A stretch of 64,000 nucleotides of DNA from Brachypodium distachyon (lineage: Eukaryota; Streptophyta; Magnoliopsida; Poales; Poaceae). Below are positions 1-12,269 of the stretch, piece by piece. Both the position numbers and the translations under genes were made by a program. Numbering within the stretch: the stretch's first letter is position 1; the number at the start of each line of letters is the position of its first letter. The stretch covers positions 56,930,914 through 56,994,913 of the forward strand of contig NC_016132.3 in the NCBI RefSeq assembly GCF_000005505.3. The letters are read 5' to 3'. The notes beneath the pieces were generated by a model. That model saw nothing but the letters and a program-made list of their open reading frames with translations. It did not search any database and was not told the DNA's origin.

Positions 1-1990
1 TATTGGAAGGTTGTTGTTCCATGTTTTTTGAAATTGAGAATTTTAAGTAATGACCATGCTTGCAATTCCAAATTATTTTTGTTAAGTCACCAAAATATCA
101 GAATTTCATTTGTAGAAAATTTCTAGGTAAGATTTTCTAGTGACAGATTCAAGATTGGAGGGCCTATGTTTTTGCTCAAATTTGCATCTGACAAAACAAC
201 AAGTGCCGTTTGTCAATGTAATGTTATTATAGTTGTTGTAGCACTGTAAAATTTGAGCATGCTTTTGTGGATGAATTTACATCTTACATAAAATTATGGT
301 AGTGATCTCAACACTGAACAAAACCATCACCATGCCTTCTCTAATTTAAAAGGTTTACTGAACAATGCATGCGTTGACCACACAACTGAAGTCTAAACTA
401 GCCAGTGTTTTCCAACATGAATTCAATGATTCTTCTTGCAAGTCCAAAGAGGCAAGTTTCTTGCCAAATACCAATAAAACTAACATGGTAGAAGGCCAAC
501 CAAGATTCTGACCTGAACAACCCATACCATCTTGGAAAACAGTTTAGACAGTTTACTCATGAAAGCATGTCCTACTGTACCATTCATTATGTTGCAAATA
601 CAACTACCAATTACTCACTAAGCATTAAGCATAACACTAGTTGTTCTACAACTTTCTATGAGACAGATGTGACAATCGTAGGAGGCCGTTAGGGGATGTT
701 GTTTAGCTCTTCTTCGACTATCGTTGCCGTGGAACATGGCCCTGCATTCATCGTCGAGGTAGCCTTCCAACCCTCTAGGTCCTAGTTACCTCATGGTTGG
801 CAGAGACCCTTGAGACTTGAGTGGGATGCGTACTGGTCACCATCGCATCTAGGTTCGAAAGCAATGCCAGAATTAGGGTGAACTAGAGGGATTGGGTCAC
901 CGTCGCCTGACAGAGGAGCAACTCCAGGATTAGGGGTAGCCGGACAGGAAGCATGATTGGATTAATCAGAGGGATTAGGGGATGTTTTACAAAACGAGAT
1001 GATTGTTAGGTGATGAAGCGGGCAGATAACCCTTGTTTAGATTTGAGCCGATGGATTTTTATCGTTGGGCTGAGCTCGTCCGAATGCATGGATGCACGGT
1101 AAAGGTAAGATTCACATGATACGTTGCCATGGATAAATAAAGGAAAAATAATTACTATTTAAAATACATATGCGTGGCTCTTGTTACAACTAAATTTTAT
1201 TTTGCGCCAGCTCAACAATTAACATGCAATTACCGTGGTTGGTTTTGGCACATCGCTAGTTGTGTATGCTGTCTATATTATTGTAGTGACGACAGCTGGG
1301 ATATGTATTTATTTTTCAAAATGCATTGATGTGGCTGGTTTGTATACTTAACCATAGCACTGTCCCACACCCCGCTCGTACCGTCTTACTGGCAGCCATT
1401 ATGGCTAGTAAATGCCAGCGATGCGGCATGGTTGATTGATTTACCATTCTACCCCTTCATCTTTTTTTTTCTGATAAATTGAAAATACATCATCTATAGA
1501 AGATGACAATGCCTCGATAAAAAGAAAAGAAAAAATAGAACTAGCAGCACGATAAATCACGAGGGAAAGGAACATATTCAAAATTTCAAAACACCCAACA
1601 AATACAATCGGTGGCTCGCACGGGAAACAAGGAAAAGTAACCTTGTGAATGCAAATGGAAACCCCAAATTTTACTGAGCAAAGCTATAGCCTGTCAAGCT
1701 ATCACCGGCAGGCACGAAGTAGGAAAGAGGCAATTCACGACACGGATTGGGTATTGGCCCGTTGAGATGCACTGGCGCGCGGATTTGACTACCCCATCGT
1801 GCGGCTGCGCCGAAGGCCCGCGGTTCGAATCCTGAATCCTGATTCCTCGGCCGTCCGATGGCCTTTACCTCCGGGCGCCCACCCTCAAATTCAAACCCGG
1901 CCTCTGTGGTACTAGGAAGTAAATATCTCGGAGTTCCAGGGGCAGCAGTGTAAACTCGCCCTTGGAATGGCAAAGCGGCCGGGGCCTCGT
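1..1990. other. Intergenic / distal upstream region of SUVH4 gene
   Basis: I see no supportable gene in this stretch. It is AT-rich to about 660, then mixed. The short reading frames near 1671-2107 on the minus strand cover the leader and promoter of the next gene and match no family I know. A B-box-like string (GGTTCGAATCC, near 1831) occurs, but the flanking bases cannot form a tRNA T-stem. Nothing else stands out. Confidence 0.5.
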
Positions 1991-2590
1991 GCTATTTAGC
2001 TCTCTCCTCTGTTTCCCCCACGCCCTTCTTCTATTGCGGCTCTCCTCCCTTTCGCCTTCCTGTTCCTTCTGCCTGCTGACGGCTCGGTTTCTCCTCCTCT
2101 TCGGCACCAGCGACGGTGAGTTGTTCTCAATCTGATCTGGTTAATCCGTGTCGCGTTCGTCGTGCTGCGCTTGTAGAGGGTGTGATTTGGGTGCAGTGTT
2201 GTCGGCTTCGTTGTGTACGGGAGAGCGGGGTTTTGTTAGTCACCTGATCTGCTCGATTTTCCGCGGATTATCCATCTTCATCTATTCTGGCTGGTGGGAT
2301 TGGGGGTTGAAGGTTAGATGTTTCGTTCAGACATGGTGAGGATTTTCGGTCATCTGGTGCTAGCTTGGTTCAGACACGGGGTTTTTGGGTCATCTGGTGG
2401 TAGCTTTTGGGGTTTTTGTTGGGGGGATTTTCGGGCGTGCGTTCCTGCTCCATTTCCTTCAGGCTGATCTACCCTGGTTCTCTCTTGACTGAGAATTTTC
2501 TTAGTGGCGTGGAATCGAAGAGCGGGATGAGAGCAGAGTGGCTGATTTTTTTCCCCCTGTGTTTCGGCAGGTCTTGTCGAGCTCCCGTCG
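1991..2590 (+). promoter_or_regulatory. SUVH4 core promoter, 5' leader and 5'-UTR intron
   Basis: A TATA-like TATTTAG lies at about 1993-1999, followed by a pyrimidine-rich leader. A strong donor (GACG|GTGAG) ends the leader exon at 2115, and an acceptor (TTTCGGCAG) ends at 2570, twenty bases before the start codon. This predicts a ~455-bp intron in the 5' UTR. The splice signals are visible; the transcription start is inferred. Confidence 0.5.
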
Positions 2591-5500
2591 ATGGAGGCGA
2601 CGGATTCGGTTGCTGTGATGGAGGTGGCGCCGGTGCCGGACCCGCTATTCACCGGCGCCACTCCCGCAACGCCGCCCCCGGAGGCGGCGGAGCTTGTGCT
2701 GCGGCGCAGCGCTCGGTGCCTCAACAGGCCACGCCCCGCCACCTACGCGGAGCGAGAGGAGCCCAAGGAGTCCACCGCCCGCCGGGCCCGCCCTAAGAAG
2801 AAGAGGGACGAGGAGAACCACGACCCGGTGGCGCAGGTTCCTGTGAAGCCGGCTAGGAAGAGTGCCAAGGTCGAGGCCACGGAAAGGAAGCCGGTGCCTG
2901 TCACGGAACCGATTTCTTGTCCTGATTTCGCCGGAGCTGCTGAGGAGGACGATGCGACAGGCAATGGAAAGAGTGCCAAGCTGCGGGTGAAAGAAACCTT
3001 GCGGGCATTCAACAGCCACTATCTCCACCTTGTCCAGGTTGCCTTGTGTGTCTGAATGTTCAGGTTCCTTTTAGTTCAGTATGGTGTTTTGTCTGACATT
3101 GTGATTGTCTGGGTGCAGGAAGAGCAGAACAGAGCACAGGCGGTGATACAGGAGATTGCGGCCAAGGAAAATGCCAAAAAGGTGTGAATGTTTGCGCAAT
3201 TCAAATTATATTTCTATGTGTCATTTCGCCCTTCTCCTTGTGGTATGAATCCTGCTTCCTGTGGTGAATGGGCAAATGTGTGAGTTCTTTTGTCCTTGTT
3301 AATGTAGAAGGGTGGCAAGAAAGACAGTGAGGACGAGAAGAAAGAGAAACGCCCTTCGAAGCGGCCTGACTTGAAAGCAATTACAAAGGTATCGTCTTGT
3401 TCTCTTCCTTTAAATCTTTATTGAGAAGTGAAAACCTGCTTCAGTTTATTTTTGTTGACCTTTTTGTAACTGTTGAAATATTAGATGCAAGAAAGCAATT
3501 CCGTGCTTTATCCGGAGAAAAGGATAGGACATCTACCAGGTTAGTCTATCCTGTTATCACATCGAGAATTTTTTAAATTTTATTGGGAGCAATTATATCA
3601 ATTTTATATTCGCAACATATTAAATTCAATTGAACCTTAGGGATGTATTGTTACCATGTTATTCTCCTTCTTAGGGATTGACGTTGGGGATCAATTTTAT
3701 TCTCGTGCGGAGATGGTCGTGTTGGGCATTCATAGCCATTGGCTGAATGGAATTGACTACATGGGAATGAAATACCGAGAAAAGGTAACTGTTGTGGACA
3801 TTTCCGTAGAACTAATAGTCACATATAGGCCGAGTTTTTACTCTTTTATTCATCCAGTGGTGGAACTTCACCTTGGTTGGTCCCAATATACTCGTTTCAT
3901 GTACTTTGGCTTTCTGTCCTGCCATATATGCAAATGTAGGGGCAGCTCTTGATATGCCTCAGCTGGACGCCTCCATCTCTTGTTTAGTTTCATGCACATT
4001 TTCCCCTTTCTCCTTGTGAACTCTGTGATGGCTTGGCTTTGACATGGCTTCACCTTTGTTGCATGCAAGCCGGTAGCATGCTTGCACAAATGCACATTAT
4101 ATTTACCAATACTTCTCGCTCTTCTTTGTATGCAAAACTGATATATTTTGGAGTGTACACATCTTTCTGCTTGCACAGAAAGATCTTCTTGCTCAACATA
4201 TGCAATGCCTCAATGGTGACATTTGTTATAGCAGTAATATTGATGGTAGGCAAAGATGTAGCCATATCAGCTCTGCTAGGGGGAGATGGCTAGAGAGGCA
4301 AGGTTAGACTCAGCCAACCAGGGTTTTAGTTTACACACCTTCTATCTTAGGACGAACATTGAGGGGTCTCCTCCCCCTTAGCTTCATCTTACTGAATTGA
4401 TGCACCTGACCAGTTCATCCAAAAACTTGAGCTGATGGAGAGAGGTGGACGATATATTTGAACATCCTCCTTCCTATCTCGTCCCATCCCGTCCTGTCAT
4501 GACCTTAGACACGGGATTGATGTAGGCCAGAGCCACAACTATTCTTATTAATATCGAGTTGGCTGGCGCACAATTTAAATAAATAACCTGTAGCCCATTT
4601 CTGTCCACGTTCAGTCCTGAGAGAGCCAGATGCAAGGGGGCGAGTTAGAGTATATGTGAATTTCTCACCTTTCTCTATCAGTATGAACTTTTGGGTGAAC
4701 TGGTTGGTGCATGCAACTTTACATATCTTTTTCATAACAAGATCAGAGAGAACAGAGCTTACATTTACCAAAGAGTTAAAACTGCAGGGTCGACCACAAA
4801 GCCTTTGTGAGCCGCTGTCTCTTAGCGTTGACTCTCTGTAGACACAAGTCATGGAACTTAAGAGGCAATCCACTGTATAAGATGTCTTTCGGTTGACCCT
4901 ATATGATGTTTTGAACTTTTGATTACAATAGTCAGCAGCTGACTTTGGCTTTGTACATGCCCTTGTCACTTTGTGTGACTGTAGGTTATTCAACCATAGC
5001 AATCCCTTTTGCTCTCCCAACTGTTGAAATGATTTGCTGCTTTCAGTTGTAATCAGTTCCTAAATGTTGGACAAGTTACCTGCTATTTATTTCCAAGTTC
5101 AGATGCAAACAAAGAACTGCTTCGAAAAGAAACATGTATGCTTGTTTGGTATTTTTGTTAATTAATACTTTTGACATTTAAGCAGAAGGAGTATGAGAAC
5201 TTAACTTTCCCATTGGCAACTTGCATTGTCATGTCGGGGATATATGAAGATGATCTGGATAAGGCTGATGAAATTATTTATACCGGCCAAGGAGGAAATG
5301 ATTTACTTGGTAACCATCGCCAAATTGGTTCTCAACTATTGCAACGTGGGAATTTGGCATTGAAGGTAAGTTTCAATTGTTCTTATTTATTGCTTGTCCT
5401 TTGAGTAAATTTTGTCCTTGTTTGAATTGATGTAGATGGCAGATTAGTTCCTCATTTTATTTTGTCTAGTTTGAACCTTCTAAAATGCTGGTTTTTGTTT

Positions 5501-8500
5501 GCTATACAATTATGGTAGCTGTTTATTTCACTTGAATTATGTGCAGTTTTGTATCTTTTGGCTTTGGGGTAAATATAGTCAACTTTCTGTATTCCATCCA
5601 ATTAAAGACGTTTTCTCTTCCAGTTCACAACGCCCCTGATCTTAGAGCAAGATTAATAGTGCAGCCTGCTGCTGGCCATTAGCTTATGCCATGTCACCTA
5701 CCCAGCACAATAGCCAACATGTATAATAGTAAGCTATAAATATATAGTACTTTGTTAATGCTTGGCCCACATATCATTCTCACAGTGAGCCTAGGAGCAC
5801 ATGCTGCAGCCGGCTGTTAGCTAACAGCCCACTTCTTTTCTTTCTCCTCTTCTCTTTCCTCCAACTCAGCAAAAATATAGTATTCAAATCCTTACAGCCA
5901 GCCTACATCATCCTATTATTCTTGCTCTTATGCATCTATAGTTATAGTAAAATTTTATCTGTTTTTCGTTTTGCAGAATAGCAAGGATAATGGTAATCCC
6001 GTACGAGTTATTCGAGGTCATACAGCAAAGAATAGCTACACAGGCAAAGTCTACACCTATGATGGCCTGTACAAGGTAAGGTTTTATCTTTCACTTGAAT
6101 CTGCTTACCCTGTATCATAAATGATGACCTCCTTTGCCATACCTACTTAGTGTTCTGCTTTGTCCTCTGGGCTAATTTTATTCTCCACTGTTTTTAATAT
6201 TTAGGTTGTAGATGACTGGGTGCAGAATGGAGTGCAGGGACATGTCGTTTTCAAATATAAATTGAAGAGAATTGAGGGACAACCGTCATTGACAACCTCT
6301 GAGGTATATGTGCTTGTTGATATTTAAAATAGAAGGGAAATCTCATTTTTACCCTGTGTCCTGTGCACCATGTGGGTTGAACTTGGGTACACCCTCGGGT
6401 GATCTGATGAGTAATGTTTTCTGATTTTTGGATCTTGATGCTGGATATTTAAAATATTTTGTTGGTGTTTTTGTTCTTTGCCTTGCTTCTTGTGCTTCAT
6501 ACCATATTTGTTTCTACAGGTGCGGTTTACTCGTGCAGAAGCCCCCAGAACAATTTCTGAATTACCTGGGTATATTATCCAAGTTCCTATTGTACATTTA
6601 AGATCTAATATTTTATGGAGTTTTATGTTCTAAAACAAGTAGCCTCAAACTACATTTTTTAGTGTTTGCTCCACTTCTATGCCATGTATCTGCGATCTTT
6701 GTTGGTCGTGATAGGAATATTAGTGTGCACACTTTCCAAATCACAGTAAAAATGTGCTGCCTGTTATTTGATAGGTTGGTTTGTGATGACATCTCGGGCG
6801 GGCAGGAGAACATTCCGATTCCTGCTACTAATTTGGTTGACGATCCACCTGTTGCTCCACCTGGTATGTTACTATTTATATGTTTTGGTTAATACGGTTC
6901 TTTATTATCTTTTCATTAGACTGCATATTCCACTCAGTGTTTGTGACTGTTTTAAGGCCTACTGAATTCAGGACCAGAATTTACGCATTGAATATTTCTT
7001 GCATTCTTTCATAGCAGCTGAAAACATATTCACCAGTGTTAATTTTATACTCCCTCCGTCCGGAAATATGTGACTTGGATTGTCTAAGAATCTATACAAA
7101 TCCAAGTCACTTATTTCCGGACGGAGGGAGTATTAGATTTGTCGGACAGTTGAACTTAGTAACTTATTTCTTGCAATTCTTTTCTTTAGTGTCCACATCC
7201 TGATTTCTGTCTTCAAAATATGGAGTTCTTTTTAGTGGCTAATTTTTGTGTTCTTTGGCAACGCTGGAGATTTCGTGTACATCAAATCTCTAAAAATTTC
7301 GAAGGGCATCAAGATTCCTTCAAGTTGTGCTGGCTGCAATTGTGAAGGAGATTGCGCTAGCAACTCAAATTGTGCATGTGCTCAACGCAATGGTTCTGAT
7401 CTACCTTATGTATCATTCAAAAATGTTGGCAGGTAAAGTGGAATGCGCAACTGCTGTCTTTAAGAAAGATCATTTCTTGCATAAATTTTGTGAGCTGAAA
7501 TTTTTAACAATCATTCTTTAGGTTGGTGGAGCCCAAAGCAATTGTATTTGAATGCGGGGCTAACTGCAGCTGTAACCGCAATTGCGTAAACAGGACATCT
7601 CAGCAAGGTTTGCAGCATCGCCTTGAGGTAATGCAAGTGTTCTCCTTTCTGTTACATTTTCTATATCTTTTATGTTGAAGTGCTGGTCTAAACTGCACTG
7701 TTCACCCTGCGCTGCCTATTCCCATTCTTCCACAATCTGAACTCCACGCAGTCACTATGCATTTTCAGTTATTCCAAGTTTTTTTTTATATACCGTGACA
7801 ATTGCAACAATCATATCTGATAATTCAAGTGTTCTTCTTTCAGTTGTCATTTCCTATCTCTGATATGTTGCAGTGTTGCTCAACAAGCTAAATCTGTATG
7901 CAGGTGTTTAAGACGGCTTCAAAAGGATGGGGTGTTCGGACTTGGGACACAATCCTTCCCGGAGCCCCTATCTGCGAGTACGTTGGTGTGTTGAGGAGGA
8001 CTGAAGAAGTATCTGGCTTGCTGCAGAACAACTACATATTTGACATCGATTGTCTTCAGACTATGAAGGGTCTGGATGGACGAGAGGTACTAATGTTTCC
8101 ATTCTTCAGTTTTCATTTGCCTTGTGCTACATCATTAGTCTCGTTGCTGTGTTTGTTGACTTTGTTTTTTTTTCTTTTTTGTAAGGGCTTTCTTTTACCT
8201 TCGCCACAAATATTTAGCTAAAATCTAATGTTCTTAAATGTTTTGTTTGCACTCTTCTACAGAAAAGAGCTGGGTCCGAGATGCATCTGCCATCTCTTCA
8301 CACTGAGAATGACTCCGAGGCACCGCCTGCACCGGAGTACTGCATAGATGCTGGCTCCATTGGAAATTTTGCAAGGTTCATAAACCACAGTTGTAACCCC
8401 AACCTGTTTGTCCAGTGCGTCTTGAGCTCACACAATGAGGTTAAGTTGGCCAAAGTGATGCTATTTGCCGCGGACACGATACTCCCTCTTCAGGTTAGCT

Positions 8501-8677
8501 TATTTCGGTTCTCTTATATTGGAAATATCGCACTCGGACCACTAATGGTCTTTTGACTTGCAGGAGCTTTCGTATGATTATGGGTATGTATTGGATAGTG
8601 TGGTTGGAGAGGATGGCAACACTATCCAATTACCTTGCTGCTGTGGTGCTCCCGATTGCCGGAAACGTCTTTACTAG
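2591..8677 (+). CDS. SUVH4: SUVH4/KRYPTONITE-like histone H3K9 methyltransferase
   Basis: The gene encodes a SET-domain histone H3-lysine-9 methyltransferase that reads methylated DNA and reinforces CHG methylation and silencing in the nucleus. Coding exons: 2591-3037, 3119-3181, 3308-3388, 3485-3539, 3675-3784, 5186-5365, 5977-6075, 6205-6303, 6520-6569, 6775-6863, 7270-7432, 7522-7627, 7904-8086, 8263-8493 and 8564-8677. They join in frame to 689 aa. Domains: a basic N-terminus with an NLS-like RPKKKRDEE; an SRA/YDG domain at about 208-365 (GIDVGDQFYSRAEM, TGQGGNDLLGN); Cys-rich pre-SET at about 430-505; SET at about 512-660 with RFINHSCNPNLF and ELSYDYGY; and post-SET CCCGAPDC at the C-terminus. 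All catalytic and zinc-ligand motifs look intact. Many introns are typical of SUVH4, whereas most other SUVH genes are intronless, and rice SDG714 is the likely orthologue. Introns 6 and 10 carry MITEs. Confidence 0.95.
3785..5185 (+). other. Long intron 5 of SUVH4
   Basis: This 1.4-kb intron interrupts the SRA domain between GMKYREK and KEYENLTF. It contains a 171-codon open frame on the minus strand (4505-5020) that resembles no known protein and lacks coding-like composition. I regard that frame as chance. Confidence 0.6.
5645..5927. mobile_element. Tourist-like (PIF/Harbinger) MITE in SUVH4 intron 6
   Basis: This 283-bp element starts GAGCAAGATTAATAG and ends with the imperfect inverse CTATTATTCTTGCTC. 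It is flanked on both sides by TTA (5642-5644 and 5928-5930), the target duplication typical of PIF/Harbinger elements. It has no coding capacity. The inverted ends and TSD are seen directly; the family assignment follows from the TSD and the grass host. Confidence 0.85.
7050..7130. mobile_element. Stowaway (Tc1/mariner) MITE in SUVH4 intron 10
   Basis: An 81-bp near-perfect foldback begins CTCCCTCCGTCCGG and ends CCGGACGGAGGGAG, flanked by TA on both sides. The inner arms (GACTTGGAT and ATCCAAGTC) also pair, so the transcript could form a long hairpin. The high arm identity suggests a fairly young insertion. Confidence 0.93.
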
Positions 8678-9993
8678 TTTGCAGCTGTGCTCTAGTATAG
8701 GAGTATGGATGCAGCCATGGTAGCTGTGTATATGACAAGCTGGACATGTTATGATTGTTAGCAAAAGAAGAGCATTTTGTTCTGCGTAGTGTAGATGGCA
8801 AGCTGGTTATGCTATCATATTAGCTCAAGTGCTCTTGTTTTCTTTGGATGACATGCCGGACATGATATTTTGTGAACAATGAGTCCATATAAGCAATGGA
8901 ACATTTGATCAATCATTGGAAGTTTTAGTGTGTGCATTCTGCTTTCAAAATCTCTTGGTTTTCCCCCCTTAATATATGATTGGCTTGCTTACTTGACCAC
9001 TTATTGTTCTGTACTCTGGTTATCACACAACAACACCTGCTGTAAGAGCAGTGATCCGATGTCAAAATCATACTCTGTACTACTACCAACCATCAAGTTT
9101 TTTTTCTTTCGTAGCGTTGTGGGTATGATATAATTGTGTTATGCTGGTGACGTGTTACTGCCACGATTGATATACTCCTATTGCAATGCTAGGTAGAGCA
9201 CAAAATTCTGGAGTGGTCTTCAACAACAGAGAGATGAGACTGGGCTTTGAGAGGCTGCAGACATGAACACATGCCCCTGTGTCAAGATCTCTGTTGTATT
9301 GCTGTCATACGTAATCTAATTATGCCTTACCAAATTCATACTATCTACTCTATATACTACAACGGTTTTGCTATTTAACTATTTCTTAGTAGATGATAAT
9401 AACATTTTGATTCAATCATTGAGATTCGTGTGAGATTAATGTAGATCCGATGGATAAGAAAATCTTCGTTGGAAGGCTACGATTGTTGACCGAAGAATAA
9501 CTATTTTTTAGGCGACCGAGAAATAGACACTCCCATACTTAAATATATCTAGATACATGTAATATTTCACACTTAATATGGGACGGGGTGAGTATGGGAC
9601 GGGACGAGTGTACTATTATTTTCTTGAAAAAATAAATCAATTCTATCCGTGGCACGGATTTATAGCTTCTTTTAGATGGATGAATATGTATGTGTGTGTG
9701 TGAGATGGCATTTGCTGCTTTGTTACAAGTTTACATCCTTGCTGATTTTGGCTTTGCTGCCAGTAAAGTAGAGTAGTATGCCAATGACTCTTGGCTAAGT
9801 GCCAATGAGACGACATTAGCTGTGCAGGCGCAGGGGTTTAACTTGTTCCCAATTCGGGCTCGTCGCAAAGAAGCCAAGCTTTGATGCCGGATTCAATGTC
9901 CAACGAGGCCAATGCAGAGGATAAATCCCGGCCGGGTGTTCCTGTGATCCTGATGTGCGCCGTCCATCGATCGTCCTCCATCGATCGTGATCA
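8678..9993. other. SUVH4 3' UTR and spacer before trihelix gene
   Basis: The first few hundred bases are probably the SUVH4 3' UTR. At about 9525-9615 an AT-rich stretch with imperfect terminal similarity (ACACTCCCATACTTAAATAT and a GGGACGGG run) looks like a decayed Stowaway MITE. The last ~200 bases are the promoter and leader of the trihelix gene. No other gene is visible. Confidence 0.45.
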
Positions 9994-11176
9994 ATGTCTG
10001 CTACCAACGGCACCGGCAACGGCGATTCCTTGTCGCCGGCGGCAATGGCGGGGGCGACGACGCCCCGGTCGCGGCTGCCGCGTTGGACGCGGCACGAGAC
10101 GCTGGTGCTGATCCAGGCGAAGCGCGCGACGGAGCAGAGGGCGGCGGCGGCGGCGCAGGGGCAGCCGGTGCGGCTCAAGTGGGCGGTGGTGTCGGGGTAC
10201 TGCCGGCGGCACGGCGTGGAGCGGGGACCCATGCAGTGCCGCAAGCGCTGGGGCAACCTCTCATGGGACCTCAAGAAGATCCTCGTCTGGGAGAAGAAGA
10301 ACACGAAAACGAAGACGTCCATGGAGAAGGAAGGGGAAGAAGAGGAAGAAGAAGAGAAGAAGGGGGAAGGGCAGGACGAGTCTTCGTCCTCGCGGCCGTC
10401 GTTCTGGGAGATGCGCGGGGAGCAGCGGCGCGCCAGGCAGCTGCCGTCGTCCTTCGACCGGGAGGTCTACGACGCGCTCGTCGGCGCCGCCGCCTCCGTC
10501 AAGCTCCCGCCGGCGGAGTCCGGCGAGGAGATGGATCTCGACGACGACGAAGACGAGGACGGCGGCCATCAGCAGATTCCGATGCCGATGCCGATGCCGG
10601 CCCAGACGCCGCCGCCGCCGCCGGTCTTGGTCATGCCCATCTCAGGTCACTCTACACATTCTAATAGCAATCCCCTCCGGTCTTGGCCGATTCCTGAAAA
10701 CTCCATTGATTTGATTTTGAATTCCCCGTTTCTCCTCTTGCAGCCAGGATGTACGTCCCGCCGGCCTCCTCCCAGCACGAATGCTCCGATCCAGGTATGA
10801 ACTTGGAAGAATTCCTTCAGATGTTCCCAAATCAAATCAAATCAAATCAAGCATTTGTTTTGTTTTGTTTGGGCGGGCAGCGACGGAGAGCGCGAAGAAG
10901 CCGGGGTCGGACAAGAACTCGACGTCGCAGCAGGACAGCGAGGCCACATTCGGCGCCGGAGTCGGGGCAGAAGGCACCGCAACGGCCGCGACAGCGACGA
11001 CGAGCGTGATCGGGAGACAGGTGACGGAGGCGCTGGAGAGGGGCAACCGGGTGCTGGCGGAACAGCTGGAGGCGCAACGGGCGAGCGCGGAGTCCGACAG
11101 GGAGCACCGGGCGGCGCTGCTCGCCGCCGTCAACCGCCTCGCCGACGCCGTCTCCAGGATCGCCGACAAGCTCTGA
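9994..11176 (+). CDS. Trihelix (GT/MYB-SANT-like) transcription factor, ASR3-like
   Basis: This is a probable plant-specific trihelix DNA-binding protein. Exons 9994-10645, 10744-10794 and 10881-11176 join in frame to 332 aa. The trihelix spans about residues 28-105: PRWTRHETLVLIQAKR (helix 1, tryptophan), a KWAVVSGYCRRHG segment (helix 2) and QCRKRWGNLSWDLKKI (helix 3). A highly acidic and basic Glu/Lys run follows, then a conserved SFWEMRGEQRR...LPSSFDREVYDAL block, an acidic DDDEDEDG patch and a Pro-rich segment. A C-terminal helix (VTEALERGNRVLAEQLEAQ) is probably a dimerising coiled coil. ASR3-type proteins are transcriptional repressors in immunity; the role here is inferred. The start is the first in-frame ATG. 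Reading through intron 1 would give a shorter, altered tail. Confidence 0.85.
10829..10850 (+). repeat. (AAATC)n microsatellite in trihelix intron 2
   Basis: About four tandem AAATC units lie within an 86-bp intron. The intron is close to the lower size limit for plants, so variation in repeat number could affect splicing efficiency; that effect is inferred. Confidence 0.8.
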
Positions 11177-12269
11177 CGCAGATCGATTCATTAAAGCCTT
11201 GAGCGTACCGTAGATCAAAGTGAGGTCATGATCTTCTCAAGTCCTTCGGAGATTCAGAATGATATTGCTAGGTAGATACATTAAAAGAAGGACCTTTCCG
11301 TATATACGATTCTACAGGATAATGGTCGCTTGGTTTGGTTGATTATATGGGGTACTCCTAGTACAGTTGCGAATAGTGAATAATGTTGGTTTAAAGTGAT
11401 GTTTCTGGCTAGTCCGGCTGCAGATTCCCCTGGGCTGGAACTGCAGGACGACTAAAGTCTGGAAGCCATCCAGGTGATCCATCAATGGGATTATTGAGAT
11501 ACAGTCTTATTAGAGATAACCTGAACAACTGGATCTGTGCTGATCGATCGATTACTGCACATCCTAGAATGAAACCGTCCAGGGTGACTCTACAGGGTGA
11601 TAATATACAGTCATACATATAACAATTGGACTGACTGATCGATCTGTTCCTGCTTTTCGGATCAGTTATCAGTTGGCGCAGATAACAGCCAGATCAGACC
11701 TTCACATCTAAAATTTCGCTGGCATTTTATCCTTCCTCATTGTCTTTCTTTCAGCTCCGGATCTCACTTTTGCCCCGCACCACCAATCTTGGCCCCCTCC
11801 TACAATCAGGATCTGCACGGTTGTATTTGCCATATATGTATGTAACGATGACGATGAAATTAAAAGGGAGAGGTCATCATTAGGATGGGTGGCACAGTGC
11901 CCTACATGGATGGACAATGGATCTCATTCTCTGGGTGTGATAGAAGGACTGGGCCCGGCTATACTCGATACGTTGGATGAGACTGTTAGCTTTGGTTGGA
12001 AGCGACATCTACATTACTTGTAATTCTAGATGGTTCCGTTTGGTACTTGCAAATCATAAGCACCGAATTAGTAATGTGCACTGTCTTGCAAAAACATGGG
12101 ATTATAGCTATAGGACAGCGTCCATGCGAGGAAATGATATACACATTGCTATACAAGCATACATTATTTCCCAGAAAAAATACAAAATATATGTAAAGAA
12201 AGAATAAGAAGTAAAAAGAAATACAACTAGATCACAACAGTAATAACTAAACTTTATTCTACCAGCTAG
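11177..12269. other. Convergent 3' region between trihelix and HMA genes
   Basis: The two genes are tail to tail. The first part is the trihelix 3' UTR, and the last ~100 bases are the HMA-gene 3' UTR. No gene or clear repeat is visible between them. Confidence 0.5.

Noticed and set aside
1741..1860. Possible tRNA or SINE (GGTTCGAATCC B-box)
   Set aside because: The bases on either side of the loop do not pair as a T-stem, and no acceptor or D-arm can be built.
4505..5020. 171-codon minus-strand frame in SUVH4 intron 5
   Set aside because: It has no recognisable domain and lies wholly in an intron; the composition is like noncoding AT-rich DNA.
9987..10664. 225-codon Gly/Arg/Ala-rich frame overlapping the trihelix gene
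   Set aside because: It is a frame-shifted shadow of the GC-rich trihelix exon.
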